From positions 62,001 to 126,000 of the forward strand of contig JANSLP010000032.1 in the NCBI GenBank assembly GCA_029298735.1: DNA of 64,000 bases. The letters are read 5' to 3'. A program made the position numbers and the translations under genes. The notes under the pieces were generated by a model that was not told the DNA's origin, did no database searches, and saw only the letters and a program-made list of their open reading frames with translations. Within the stretch, counting starts at the first letter, position 1. Each line of letters begins with the position of its first letter. This DNA is from Ophiostoma sp. CBS 140.51. Taxonomy: Eukaryota; Ascomycota; Sordariomycetes; Ophiostomatales; Ophiostomataceae. Shown piece by piece: positions 8,924-20,554 of this stretch.

Positions 8924-11900
8924 TTGGGCGGGTCGCCTGCGAGGGGATAAGATGGTGAGGTCGGTCAGCCTCGCTCTCAAGCACCGGCTCTCATACCGAG
9001 AGGCTTGTGATGAAATGAATCTTGAAATTCCCACGTGGAGTGGAGCGAATGGAGTTGCTCTAACAAGGTTGTGGATGTGGATGAGAGGGTACGGTGGTCT
9101 TGTTAGGTTGGTCAAGCTTGACGGACCGGCGCTTGTGCTTGCTACTTGCGCTTTGTAGTCGAAACAATAAAAAAAGAGTAATAAAATGGACTGTTTTGAG
9201 GTACTCTGGTACCCTTTTGTCGCTGTGGATTGAGTACGCAAAGAGAGGGATGGAGAAGAGGCAAGTCAAAGTGTTTACGATTTGGCGGCGGGACACACCT
9301 ATTCTCTAACGCGCGGCCGGGGCTGGAGAACAGCTGTGAGGGGAAGGAGCAACCACAGGGCTCAGAGCTACATCAGGAAAGAGGGTCCGTGCGTTAGTTA
9401 GAGCTGTGTTGCGCCATTCTGAGTCTTCCCCAGATTCACGTGACGCGTCAGGCGGCGCGTAAAGTGGTTGCAGACAGACGGCGCAACCACTATTTGCAAT
9501 GGTCCTCAATGGACTCAACGTTGAAGAAAGACGTGCGAGACGTGTTTGCGCGCCCAATGATGTCAAATGCGAAATAGTCTGCGAGATAGTCTCGGTTTTC
9601 TTTTTCGTTCTCCTCTTGCTCCTCGCTTCTCCGACGACTGCGCTCCTGCCGTCTCTTGCCTCTGCTCCGTCCACCTGCCTTTTTGCCTGCCAGAACCGCT
9701 CCTTCCTCAGGCCACAAGGCAGCAAAGCGATGCAAGGGACATCTACGGCTTCTTCCATTGGTCAAAAACTCGAAAGTGGGCCCCGCTGCTGCCTGAATTC
9801 TGGTGCATCTCGCGGTCTTGCCGCCCCTCTTCATTAAAGTGGTCGTCTCCACTTTTTGGTAAGATCATGTGCTCAGGCGTCAATATCGTGTCCAGTTTAG
9901 CACTGGTCCCTCCTTCCCTCCCACCCCGCCCCTCCCGGACGTGACGTGTCGCAGGCGTTTGTCTCGACTTTTCCTCCTTTTTCCCATTTTTTCCCTCTTT
10001 TTCCTTCGTCTTCCCACCCCGTTGACGGAGCATCGCAAATTCTGCTCAACACTAATGCGTTTCCCCCTGCATTCCTTGGTCTCACACCCCATCCTCTTTC
10101 CGTCGTTCACAAGGCAACACATTCTTTTGGTGTCGCATCTTTTTCTGGCTTTTCTGGCCTCTCGTTGCGATTTGCCGTCCGCCTCGTTTTTGGGCTTCAC
10201 ATTTTGCCGGCCTTCTTCAGCCTTGCGCAATTCTCTCTTATTTTCCAATCGATCAGGCTGCTTCACTTTTGCTTTCTTTGCTTTCTGCTCGTTTTTCAGA
10301 CTCTTTTCTGGCCTTCCAAAGTTGGCCCAGTGGCCGGACCGGACGGCGGTCAAGATCGCTCCGCCTGCCTTAGCTCGGCCTGGCTTTTTCGGCTCTTTTT
10401 GCCTCGTTTTCTCGCTTTGTCTCTCGTTTCTCCTTTCATCTGTCCCGGACTTTTGCTTTTTTAATTCCTTGCACCAGTGACTCACTTTTCTTGTCCATCC
10501 AACAACCCATGCCGTCCACACGCCCCCTCGAAGCCAAGGCCTGTTGTTTGCCTCTGTTTCAGCCGACTTTGGAACCTCACTCTCTCTTCAGTCTTCTTTC
10601 AGTCTCTTTTCAGTCTCTTTTCAGCCGTTTCTCACTCTTCTCTTAGCAACGCAACCCATCCTCATCCACACACACCCCTGCCGGATGTCCTGTCCCAACA
10701 GAAAACCACTTTACGCGAACTGGCATGTCCTCGTCTTTTTTATCTTTGTATCTCCACACACCCTCTTTAGCTCCAGAGCTTAGCTTCGTCGACCTTCTTT
10801 TTTCTTTTCTCTTCTTTCCCTTTTCTTTTATCTCGTCTTCCTATTCGTCCCATTTGTTCACGGGCACTCCTCCCGCACCTGCGCATGTGTCGCACGTCTT
10901 CCGTGAGCCTCGTAGTCGTATTTCTGTCGTCCTCTTCGTCTCAAGGCATCCCGTAACCAGGCAACCGCTCAGCCCTTTCGATCGCCATCTTCTGTTTTCG
11001 GTTCGCATATTTGAAGCACGCGCCATCCTGCATCGCATCTGCAGAGACATTGTTTCGTTTTGTTCCGCTTCTCTTTTGTCTTTTGTCGGCACATGTTCAA
11101 CTTTCTGCCTTATCACCTGGCCTCGTCATTTTTCTCACTTTTGCCTCGATCCTACGCACGCTGCAAACGTATATAAGCCGCGTGCTCGTCCAGCCTTTTT
11201 CGTTTTGGGTTACCTTACCTCGACTTAATCTGGTATTTGTCCTTTTTATCTTCTCTGCACACAGAGTTTGGTCCTCTCTCACGGTGCATGTCCTTGGTTT
11301 TTAAGTTCCTCCGCCTCTTCCTAGCACCCAGCTAGCTACTTCCACTACAAACACACCCCCTTTGCCGCTCTTTTACTGTTTATGTCTCTTAACTCTCTAA
11401 CACGGGAACCGACAACGATTGCGACTGCGACTGCGACTTCGACTGCGATCCGGACATCCTCGTACTGTGTAGTATCTGCATCAGCATTCCTCTTTTCTGT
11501 CGTCAGTTGCCTTTTCTGTTGGTTCGCTTTTATTTATTTTAATCTGTTTATCGGTCCTGCACATTTCTGTTTTCTCGGACAACGAATGACGGCTTTTCCT
11601 TCTCTTTTTTGTCTCTCCGCTTTCTTCCCGGCGAAGATCTTAGAAACAGAGTCCCAGAAACAAAAGAAGGAAAAGAAACTATAAAAAAAAGCATAAGATA
11701 AAAGGTCTGGGCCGCCGTGAATGATATATGTAGACACCCACACCCTTCGTCTCCGCCATTTCGAGGTTTGCATCCTACTCTTTTGAGGCTACTCTACCCC
11801 CTGGACGGGACCACAAACTGGTACACCACCCCCCATCCCCACCCTACCAACCCTACCAACCCTTTTCCCTCAGCCGCATATATTCCCACACTCCCGCCTC

Positions 11901-12434
11901 TCGCTTCTCGCCCTATTTCTTCTTCTTCCGCCTACTTTTTTACTCTTTTCTTCTCTTCCTTTTTCACGCCTTTCACCTTTTTTCTTCCTCTTTCTCTCTT
12001 TCTTTCTCTTTTCTATAGTTCGTGATTCGTATTTTCTCTGCAGCCTTGCATCCTGCCATCAACATCCTCTCCTCACTACATGATTCTCCCTCACTACATA
12101 ATTCTCTATTCCGGCCCTTCTCGTTTCAACCAAAACAAATCGCCGTATACACACCGAAGTGTTTCCGTCCTTTTCGGTCCCTTTCTCTTATTTCTTCCTT
12201 CCCATTCAATATACCGCATTTTCTTTCCTCTACTCGCTCTGGACTCGTCCGTATATCCTCCATATGGTTTCATCGGATTTCCTGTAGACCACATCAGCGT
12301 TGGCTGCCTTCTTTTCTCGGTTCTGTCGATTCGGCCTCGATTCTCTTGTCATATAAAGACGGCAGTCTTTCTCGAACCTCGCTTTGTCTCTTCTATTCTC
12401 TCGACAACTCAACTTCACTCACACAGCCAGCAAA
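8924..12434. other. Long divergent spacer, pyrimidine-rich toward the plus-strand gene
   Basis: About 3.5 kb separate the Gln-rich gene (minus) from the next Myb-like gene (plus). From about 9900 to 12430 the plus strand is strongly C/T-rich, as in long fungal promoters and leaders. The many open frames on both strands there are low-complexity by-products. I see no domain-bearing ORF and no further Myb-like exon. Confidence 0.55.
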
Positions 12435-13934
12435 ATGGGCTCCAGTAACACCGGATCCAACAACGGCGAGAGCAGCAGCCCTGCTGTCAATACAGACAAA
12501 GCCATAGCTCGGCTCCTGTACGCCATGTTAAAGCAGAAGAGCCTGAAGGATGTAGGTGTATTTCATCAAATTTATTCATTTACTATTCTCCTCGACATTA
12601 TCTGACTATCTATTTTACAGATTGATTGGCCACAGGTGGCCTCTGATCCCGCTCTCCTAGAGACCATTTCCAACGGCCACGCTGCTCGGATGAGATACGC
12701 CCGGTTCCGGGCGTCCGTCGATAACCAAGTGCAGAAGAAGCAGGCTGCAGCCGCAGCACTGAAGGACGGTGACAGCAAGGACGAGGAAGACGACAAGACC
12801 GCCGTCCAGCAGACACTTTCCCGGTCCACATCCAAGGCCAAGAACAAGGAGAAGACTCGCAAGGCCTCCGGCTCTAGTGTCAAGAGACTTCGGGATGCGG
12901 AAAATGACGCCAACGATGCAAAGAGCAATTTTGTCAAGACCCAGGATGCCGACTCTGACGAGAAGAAAGATGAGGACTTTCTGTACCCAGAACTCTTCCT
13001 GGACAACTCCCTCACGGACATAGTGGACAAGGACAACAAGCCCAACCAGGACCCCGGATTTCCAGATGGAAAGACTTTCGAGAAGGCAACGGAGGACCTT
13101 CTCTCACAGACATCTTTCACATCCTCTCTACCATCTCCTCCGACGGAGTCTGTTCCCTCGATGGAGAGCATCGCCCACCAGGAGCGCAAAAAGAAGATGA
13201 GAAAGATGTATACCTTCTCTCCCACCATGAAGGCTGGCACTCTGCACCAGATTCCTCTTCCTCGTGGTGCCGCGATGGCTTCCTCATCGCGCATTCACTC
13301 GCTTCCAACGCTTCCTACTACCGCGTCTCCTTCATCTACGAACACACCCGTCAACCTGAGCAGCGCCCTGATGATGCGCCATCACTCCGCTGGGTCCATG
13401 AACGACATTGGCCCACAAGTCCAGCAACAGATGTTCCGCCAGAGTCGCATGATGACGCCTTCCAGCGACTCCGATCTGCTGAACAACCCCCACCAGAGCC
13501 ATCATCAATATTTCGCCCACCACACACAGATCCCGCTGATGACGGATCCTGCTGTCGTTAGTGGCCTCGATCCCACATTTGATTTCAGTGGCCTGAGCAA
13601 CAGCGCTGGCGCTTGTGCAGGTGGCAGCAGCACGACTGGACATCCTTCTCCCTGGATGGCAACCCCTTTCTCGTCGCCTCCGATGCCTACGTTCGATACG
13701 TCCCCATATTCCACAGCTCTGGACTTTGTGGGTGGTGCCACCAACGCCGATGGCAGTCCTGCCGGTGAGGCCTCGTCGATGCCAAGTCTCTTCCAGACCC
13801 AATTTGACGACCAACAGCAGCAGCAGCAAGAGGCCCTTCAGGCTTCCATTATGGCTCAGGCTTTCACCAAGCATAGTGGCTGGGATGTGATGCTTGGCCA
13901 GGTCAGCAGCTCTAACCAGAACCACAACATCTGA
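12435..13934 (+). CDS. Myb-like DNA-binding protein, Gly-His-Ala-Ala-Arg type
   Basis: Exons 12435-12551 and 12621-13934 give 476 residues. Residues 21-73 form the domain: A-R-L-L-Y-A-M-L, then D-I-D-W, then NGHAARMRYARFRASVD, a motif I know from uncharacterised Sordariomycete Myb-like proteins. The single 69-nt intron (GTAGGT...TTACAG, phase 0) falls just before D-W, a different place from the cassette genes. The rest is Ser/Pro/Met/His-rich with scattered acidic stretches and a run of six Gln near residue 440, probably disordered. A nuclear regulator is likely. The very long C/T-rich leader suggests a regulated transcript. Confidence 0.8.
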
Positions 13935-15389
13935 GGTTCGCTTACGTCTCTTCACTTTTCCATTTTTACGACATCTCTTTTCTATTATATTTCTATATCC
14001 TCGTCACGTTTCTTTATTCTCTGCGATGCTTTTCGGATGGGAAGACTACAAATGATACAAAAAATACGGTGGGGATAAAAACAACAGCGAAACGATGAAA
14101 TGCGGTCTCTTTATATGTTTTCTCTGCTCTTTTCTCTCGGGTTTCGGCCTGCTTTCTTTGCGATCTGTTCTTTGTCTGGGATTACGGCGTTCGGTTGACT
14201 TTTCGACCCGGTTGTTGTTTTATACTGCTGTCTTCTACGTCTGCCTGTCAACATGTTGTCTGTGTCTCTACTTTTTTCTCTGTCACGATGTCTCAGACTG
14301 CTTCACTACTCCAAGGAAACAACGACCAGTGTCTAAATGTGTTTATTTGTTTCTCAAAGTTCCCTGCGTTTGTTATTAAGAGACTTGCTTCGTCAAGTCA
14401 TGTGTAATATAGAAAGGAAAACAAGAAAAATAATGGCCAAGATAATTCTTCAAAGCGGCCTTTAAATTCACTTTCAGTCTCTCTTTACTCTCTTTACTCT
14501 CTTTACTCTCTTTACGCTCGCTACATATAAATCTCTACACTTCATTCATTCTCTACCTTCGTTTGCCACCTGCTGTCCATATGTATATGGTCAATGCCAA
14601 GTGTGAACCGAGTCCCGTGACATTTCCCCAGATTTCTGAGTTGTGAATTTTCTCGTCCTACGTTGTAAGTGAATCAACTCGTGTTAATTGTAAACTGACA
14701 CGACGACACTAACTTTGACTTTCAGACGATACTCACTTACACCTCACCCTCTCATTTACTCACGTATCATTTCTTCTTCACCGGCCTTCTTTTAACGCTT
14801 TGCATGTGCTATCGTCCGAATTGTCTTCTCTGACTAGTGTAAATTTCTTTTATGTCGCCGCGTGGCATTGTAGCACAAGTGACTTTCGAGTCTTTTTCAC
14901 CTCACATCAAGTCACAACGCCGTGAACTTTCACTTCCCTTTCACTTTCGTAGTCTTCACTACTTCTCTGAACTTTCCTTCACGGCACTTCTTGGATACGC
15001 TGAATTTTTTGTTTGTCTTTCATGTGAATATTTGTCTTTTTTCAATCTATTGAATTTATGTATTTTATCCATTTCAAGTAATTCATTTTATCAATTATTT
15101 ATTATTCAGAGTTATTCTTCGCGTAATATTTATTGTCTTCCAGAGAAGAACTTCTGCTTCTCCTGACTTCACTCCTCCCTTTCCTTGACAACACCTTCTC
15201 TTCCCATTGTCATCATTCTCCTTCTACATTATTCGCGCTCACGCTTCTATTCGAGTTTCTATTGACAAGCACACCTCCTCTTTAATTCTCACCTCATACC
15301 TTCATTGCATTTCAGCTACCCGCCTCACCACCAACTCATCCCACACAGGCCTCACCCCATCTCATCCACCCACACAGCACATCATCACA
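13935..15389. other. Spacer between two plus-strand Myb-like genes
   Basis: About 1.45 kb holding the 3' flank of the upstream gene and the C/T-rich leader of the downstream one. It includes a 9-bp tandem repeat (CTCTTTACT, nearly four copies, 14481-14516). No coding frame is convincing. Confidence 0.5.
14481..14516. repeat. 9-bp tandem repeat
   Basis: Nearly four copies of CTCTTTACT; the last ends in G. It lies in non-coding, pyrimidine-rich sequence. Confidence 0.85.
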
Positions 15390-16227
15390 ATGTCTGTCAA
15401 AGCTGAAGACGCCACCACCCAGGACGTTGCCACCACGGATGGCGTCAATACCTCTGGCTTCCCGGATCCCAGCCCCTCCGAGGCCATGTTCTTCTTCAAC
15501 ATGATCAAGAACATGAACAACCAGCCGGACATTGACTGGGACGCCGTCGCCACTGACTCTGGCTTCAAGAATGCTGCTGTTGCCAAGGTGAGTCTGCCGT
15601 GACATTCCTTAACTGTTTCTTCTCTAACGTCTGCAGAAACGCTTCTACCAGATCAAGGTCAAGCTTGGTCTTGACTCCCGCACCAACACCGCTGTTGTTA
15701 AGACTCCTCGCAAGCCCAGCGGCAAGCCGCGCAAGACCAAGGCCGGCACGGCAGCTGGTGATGCTCCCGCCACCCCGTCTCCTACTCCTTCCCCGGGTGC
15801 TGGCGACGACGACAACGTGGACAACGATGCCGATACCGAGGCCACGCCGCCCAAGCCGGCTCCCAAGCGCCGCAAGGCTAACAATGGCAAGGCCATCAAG
15901 GCGGAGGCCGTCAAGGCCGAGATCAAGACCGAGGAACTGTCTGAGGCCAATGTCAACAAGCTACCCCAGAACAAGGCGACCAAGAAGACCCAAAACGGCA
16001 GAACGCCCTTGCCCACCACCCGCCGGGTGCAGCAGCAGACACCGTCAGACAGCGGCGGCGAGGACAGCAATAGCAAGAGCCAGACGGACAACACCACCGA
16101 GGATAAGATCCTGACCAGCGGTGATGACAAGAACGATGATCATGACGAGGTGGTGCACGGCAGCATCACTGTTGTCCTGCCCAGCGTCGAGATCAAGGGA
16201 GAGGCTGCGGCTGAAGGCACTATCTAA
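15390..16227 (+). CDS. Myb-like DNA-binding protein, small acidic/basic type
   Basis: Exons 15390-15587 and 15637-16227 (49-nt intron, GTGAGT...CTGCAG, phase 0) give 262 residues. Residues about 28-80 fit the fungal Myb_DNA-bind_8-type pattern: S-E-A-M-F-F-F-N-M-I-K-N, D-I-D-W-D-A-V-A, then A-A-V-A-K-K-R-F-Y-Q-I-K. The intron splits K|K immediately before the recognition helix. A basic AT-hook-like segment (P-R-K-P-S-G-K-P-R-K) and a Lys/Glu/Asp-rich tail follow. Overall composition resembles the product of the constant exons at 2976-3354. A nuclear DNA-binding protein is inferred; targets are unknown. Confidence 0.8.
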
Positions 16228-16644
16228 ATGAATTTACGAGATACCACACGAGGAAGAAATTGCAAGCGAAATGAAGGGAATTGTGACGGGAAATACATTT
16301 ATATGCGAGTGAATGGAGGCAATAAGCAAACGAGGATTAAGACGAGCACAATAGTGGTTTCATGGCCCATGGGATAGGATTCGGGCAGACGTATGGTGGG
16401 CAGGCGGCCCTCGATGCAGAGTTAAGAGAGAAATATTGGTAGACACGGGGCAAAGTTTGAATTATTTAACGTTTTCATTCATCTATCGATGCAATATTTG
16501 TGAATGTACGAGATATGTTGTCTTTGTTGAGACACGTAAGGAAAAAGAAAGCCGGAACGCCTTACCCTGTCATTGAGACACTAGAAAATCATGATAAAAA
16601 GAACAAACCAATAGACAGCCACCACATATCCCATCATATCTTAT
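16228..16644. other. Convergent 3' spacer
   Basis: 417 bp between two convergent genes. It should contain both 3' untranslated ends. Nothing else is seen. Confidence 0.6.
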
Positions 16645-17931
16645 CTACCTCCGCGGCTTCTTCTCCGTGCCCGAAGACTCGTCGTCCTTGTCGGCGCCCT
16701 TCTTCTTCAGCGTCTGCGCCGCACGCAGGCTTTGGCCCTGGCCTGCAAAGTATTGCGGCTTGCCTGCGTTGGCTGCCTCCTCCTCCTTCTGCTCCTTGGT
16801 CTTCACAGGGCGAATATGGTAACCAAAGAAGAGCTTGTTGGGCGGCAACCGCAAAGGCTGGGGGCCAGTTCGCCGGCGTGTGCTGCTAGCACCACCAATA
16901 GCGACCGAGCCCTGGTCCTTGTCCTTGTTGCTCGACGCACCAGCCACGGGCGTCGAGGGTTTCTTAGGCGTAGACGCTGACGAGGCTGCTGTAGCGGCAC
17001 CCTTGCCCTTCTTAGCGCCAATCCGATGGCCCTCACCCTCAAAGTTGGTGCCGACGTGCGCGGCCGAGCCGGGGGCAATGGCGTCGTAGTTGATCGCCTG
17101 GGCCATGGTGCCCTGGCTGTGCAGAACACCACCCGCCGGCAGTCCGCTAGCGCCCAGACCACTTCCGGCGACACTGCGCGGCGTGCTGGTGCCGCTGTTC
17201 TTGAGTGCGCTCCGGTCCGGCTCTACGTAGCCCACGGGTGGCGCAAAGTCCACCGACACGTCCGTCTCAATCATGCTGACGCCCATCTTGTCCGTCTCGG
17301 GCTTGACTTCGAGCACGGCCACATCGTAGACGTCACCGTTGTACTCGAAGCTGAAAATATCGCCCTTGGTCAGCGTGGCAAAGTTGCGGAAGGCGCGCTC
17401 CAGCACCGCCTTGGGGTCGCTGATATCGAGGAAGGCGGGCGACTGCGGCTGCAGCTTGACCATGCGGGCGAGCTCGAGCGAGGTGGTCTTGATCTGGATC
17501 ATGTCTCCGACATCGAGCTGCAGCGTCTGCATCATCCACTGCGGGATGTAGGCCCGGCCCTCTTCGGCGACGAACTCGAGGACACCGCAGTGGGAGTGCT
17601 TGTCCTTTTCTGCGTTGACCATCTCCATCAACAGCGGCCACTGCACATGCAGCCGGGACACTTTGTCGAGGGCCGAGGGCGGCAGCAGAATCTTGGAGCC
17701 GTAGTTGAGTTCGGGGCGGTCGTTGCCGGGGGCCATGGCCATCGGGTAGCAGCGGTAATATTCGTCGAAGCGCATCGCGGCGGCGCCGCGGCCGGTGCGC
17801 CGAGGGTCGAAGCCATAGCCTGATTGATACTAGAGGGGGAAGAGGGAGTGTCAGATATCGTTCACAAGTTGAGAAGACAAAAGACAGAGGGCAGAAGACA
17901 GATGTTGCCTTGTTGATGATCAGCTTACCAT
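16645..17931 (-). CDS. UFD1: Ubiquitin fusion degradation protein 1 (UFD1)
   Basis: Cofactor that with Npl4 recruits the Cdc48/p97 ATPase to ubiquitinated substrates for ERAD and chromatin extraction. Exons 17929-17931 and 16645-17829 give 395 residues. The UFD1 fold starts near residue 20 with MRFDEYYRCYP and includes Y-G-S-K-I-L-L-P-P-S-A-L; the double-psi barrel extends to about residue 205. Two SHP-type Cdc48-binding motifs follow: FEGEGHRI (264-271) and FAGQGQSL (363-370). The first coding exon appears to be the ATG alone, directly followed by GTAAGC. After the 98-nt intron the protein continues Y-Q-S-G-Y-G-F-D-P-R, a normal fungal UFD1 N-terminus. A later in-frame ATG at 17775 would also keep the domain. 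It is divergent from LIN1. Confidence 0.95.
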
Positions 17932-18516
17932 TATGTACAGCTAGGCACGGAAGTGGCGGCAGGAGAGTGTGTCGTGTGTCGTTTTCGCTTTCGGAAGAGG
18001 TGTATGTCTATGTCGATAAAGGTTTGAGAAGATAGGTGAGGTCGATAGTCGAGGTTGTGGTGAAGAAAAGTGTATCTTCGTTGTGCACTGTGGCAAGTAC
18101 GTCGTAGGTAATGCTGTCGAAATGTATGGAAGGTGGTTGCCGCTGTTGGCTGAGGCAGCTGGGAATGACGATTTGCGGGCCCACCTAGTTTTCGTCAGAG
18201 AAGCTTATTAGGCTGGGGAGCTTTGGCAGCAAGACACTAGCAAAACGAGGGGCAAATTCGCTGCCAGGCTGCGCTGTTACAGCACGTTTGGTGCTAAAGG
18301 GTCGCCAAGATGTGCCTGTAGAGTCATGTGACGCAACCTTTTCAGGCCTTGTGCAGCACTTTCTAGGCTGAGAAGTAAAGAGCAACGGCGAAAGCTCAAC
18401 CACAGCAAAGCTCCACAGCCTTGTCAACCTCACATCTTTGCATACACAGAGTTTCGACACCCATTTCTACAACTCTGCTCGACTCTTTTACCCACACAAC
18501 TCACCAACTACCCACG
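17932..18516. promoter_or_regulatory. Divergent UFD1/LIN1 promoter region
   Basis: 585 bp separate the two start codons. By position this must hold both promoters and leaders. I could not identify a specific factor site with confidence. Confidence 0.5.
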
Positions 18517-20133
18517 ATGTCCTCAAGATATTCCGCTGCGCGGCCAAAACGCGCCGGCGAGTCTTTTGCCCGACAGCACCACGGCGGCAACACAGCAGGC
18601 GATGGCAGTGGAAGCGACGACGACAGAGCTTCCGCGGCTCGCGGGCCGGACAAGAAAGTCACGTTTGATGTACGCAACCCGTCGGCACTGGCGCCCGATG
18701 CGCGCGAGGATGACGACGTGCTGGACGCGGACGTGATTGGCGTCAATGCAGGCGCAACGAAGCGCGGCGCCGTCAACATTGACGGCTACGACTCGGACTC
18801 GGACAATGAGACGTTCAATGCGCGCGCAGCACAGAGGAAACGGCCAGCCAAGGCGGCCAATGCTGGTGTTGGATTCAGCACTACGGGAAACGTAGAGCCA
18901 GAAGTCAACCTGTTTGACGAGCTCGACAACTACGACAAGCGGCTCAAGGGCGAGCCAGTAGTCGACGACAAGGGGGAAGGAGGAGGAGACAAGAAGGATG
19001 CCGATGACGACGAGGACGACGACATGTTTGGTGGTGGTGACGATGACGATGAGGACGAGGACAGCAAAAAGAAAAAGGCGAGCAAAGACGGCGATGGCGA
19101 TACAGACGAGAAGGGCAAGAAGAAGTGGAAAGAAGTGCGGTTCCTGCAAAAGATTGAGGGACAGGAAGAGGAAAGCAAAAGTGGGGGCCACATTCGACTT
19201 GACGAAGAGTCGAGTAGCGACGAAGAGGATGTTGCGCTTGCCATCCAAGAAGAGGATGTGGACGAGGAGGTCGGCCTTGGCGGTCTGAAGAAGCACGCGC
19301 CCAAAATCGACGCCTTCAACATGCGCCAAGAGCAAGAAGAAGGTGCCTTTGACGAGGCAGGCAACTACATCCGCAAAGCCGTCGATGCAGATGCACTGCA
19401 CGATCGCTGGCTGGATGGTGTCAGCAAGAAGGAGATGAAGCGTGCAGCAGCTGCTCATGAAAAGCGCGAGGCCGAGCTGCGGCAGGTTCGCAGGGAGGAT
19501 GACGAAGTCATCACTGCCGACCTGTTCGGTGCACTTATCACGCGCCTGGAGTCTGGCGAGACACCACTCACAGCCCTTGCACGACTCGGCAAGAACGCTA
19601 CCAAGAAGCCGAAAACCAAGCGCATCCCGGCCTGGCGTCTCAAGCAGATGGAGAAGAAGAAGCAGGCACAGGGCGGCGGAGATGCAGGTGAAGATGCAGA
19701 CCAGATGGATGTCGACAAGACTAGCACGTCTGTAGAAGCCAAAGCGGACGACGACCCAGAGCAGGCACGGCTCAAGGTGGAGATTGACGCCATTACGGAG
19801 GCAGCCGACCGCCTACTGAATCGCGACTACCCCGAAATCTACGAGATGCCACGCGAGAAGCTCATAAAAGAGTACCGCATCGAGACTGGCGAGACGTGGG
19901 TTGAGCCGGAGAAGCCAACCGACAACGGCGCTTTAAACGATAACAACGCCAATGGTGGTGCCACCAAGATGTGGGAGTACCGCTGGATCGATGGCCGGGA
20001 CGGCGGAGCAAAGCAAGGGCCTTACGACGGGCCAACCATGAAGGCATGGCAAGATGCCGGGTACTTTGAGGGCGTCGAGTTCCGGCCAGCTAGGAGCGAA
20101 GGCGCGTGGAGCAAGGATATATCCTTTGCGTGA
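18517..20133 (+). CDS. LIN1: CD2BP2/LIN1-family U5 snRNP GYF protein
   Basis: Component or assembly factor of the U5 snRNP, binding proline-rich spliceosomal partners through its GYF domain. It is an intronless 538-residue frame; ATG at 18517 follows an ACCCACG context, and upstream codons in frame lack another ATG. Residues about 1-180 carry the family's K-K-V-T-F-D-V-R-N-P and D-G-Y-D-S-D-S-D motifs. The middle is very acidic (runs of Asp/Glu). The GYF domain is residues 484-538: W-E-Y-R-W, then GPYDGPTMKAWQDAGYF, the diagnostic signature. The family assignment is secure; the gene symbol follows the yeast orthologue. Confidence 0.93.
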   Translation: MSSRYSAARPKRAGESFARQHHGGNTAGDGSGSDDDRASAARGPDKKVTFDVRNPSALAPDAREDDDVLDADVIGVNAGATKRGAVNIDGYDSDSDNETFNARAAQRKRPAKAANAGVGFSTTGNVEPEVNLFDELDNYDKRLKGEPVVDDKGEGGGDKKDADDDEDDDMFGGGDDDDEDEDSKKKKASKDGDGDTDEKGKKKWKEVRFLQKIEGQEEESKSGGHIRLDEESSSDEEDVALAIQEEDVDEEVGLGGLKKHAPKIDAFNMRQEQEEGAFDEAGNYIRKAVDADALHDRWLDGVSKKEMKRAAAAHEKREAELRQVRREDDEVITADLFGALITRLESGETPLTALARLGKNATKKPKTKRIPAWRLKQMEKKKQAQGGGDAGEDADQMDVDKTSTSVEAKADDDPEQARLKVEIDAITEAADRLLNRDYPEIYEMPREKLIKEYRIETGETWVEPEKPTDNGALNDNNANGGATKMWEYRWIDGRDGGAKQGPYDGPTMKAWQDAGYFEGVEFRPARSEGAWSKDISFA

Positions 20134-20554
20134 AGTTGCGCACTTTGAACGTTATAGTTCAATGTAATATACAACACATTCGGACGGAGTATTGGTTCAC
20201 GAGCACGGTGGGGCAAAAAAAGACTACATGGTCAAGTCTTTTTCATGCTTAAAGCCAGATTCACATATATGTTTGGGAAATATGCATCTTATGAGTGTAA
20301 TGCGTTTTGATTATATCTACCATCCCACTCCATGACGCCTTGTTTTCCGTCCCCCAAGAAAACGAAGAAGTTGTAAAAAACGAGCATGACATAAAGAACA
20401 AAAAAGCAGCTGGGACCGGCAAGCTTCAAAATGACCCAGCAGACTATGAAAGGCAAAAAAAATAAAACAATAAAAACAGATCCGTGTCATCTTCCAAACC
20501 TTGGATGACCTTTATCCCTTTTCAAAACACTCCTGCATACATATGACAGACCTT
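20134..20554. other. Convergent 3' spacer
   Basis: 421 bp, A-rich, between LIN1 and RVB2. It should carry both 3' ends. Nothing else is recognised. Confidence 0.6.

Noticed and set aside
9490..9852. 120-codon minus-strand frame, fairly protein-like
   Set aside because: It starts with GTG, overlaps another open frame of equal quality, and has no motif or splice support. Kept as possible but not called.
9880..10521. 213-codon Lys/Arg-rich frame on the minus strand
   Set aside because: It is the complement of a pyrimidine-rich stretch. Composition alone keeps it open, other frames are open too, and no domain is present.
17026..17823. 265-codon plus-strand frame
   Set aside because: It lies antisense to the UFD1 coding exon, which has clear homology; its composition mirrors the real codons.
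18523..19458. 311-codon minus-strand frame
   Set aside because: Antisense shadow of LIN1; the Val/Leu richness comes from Asp/Glu/Lys codons on the other strand.
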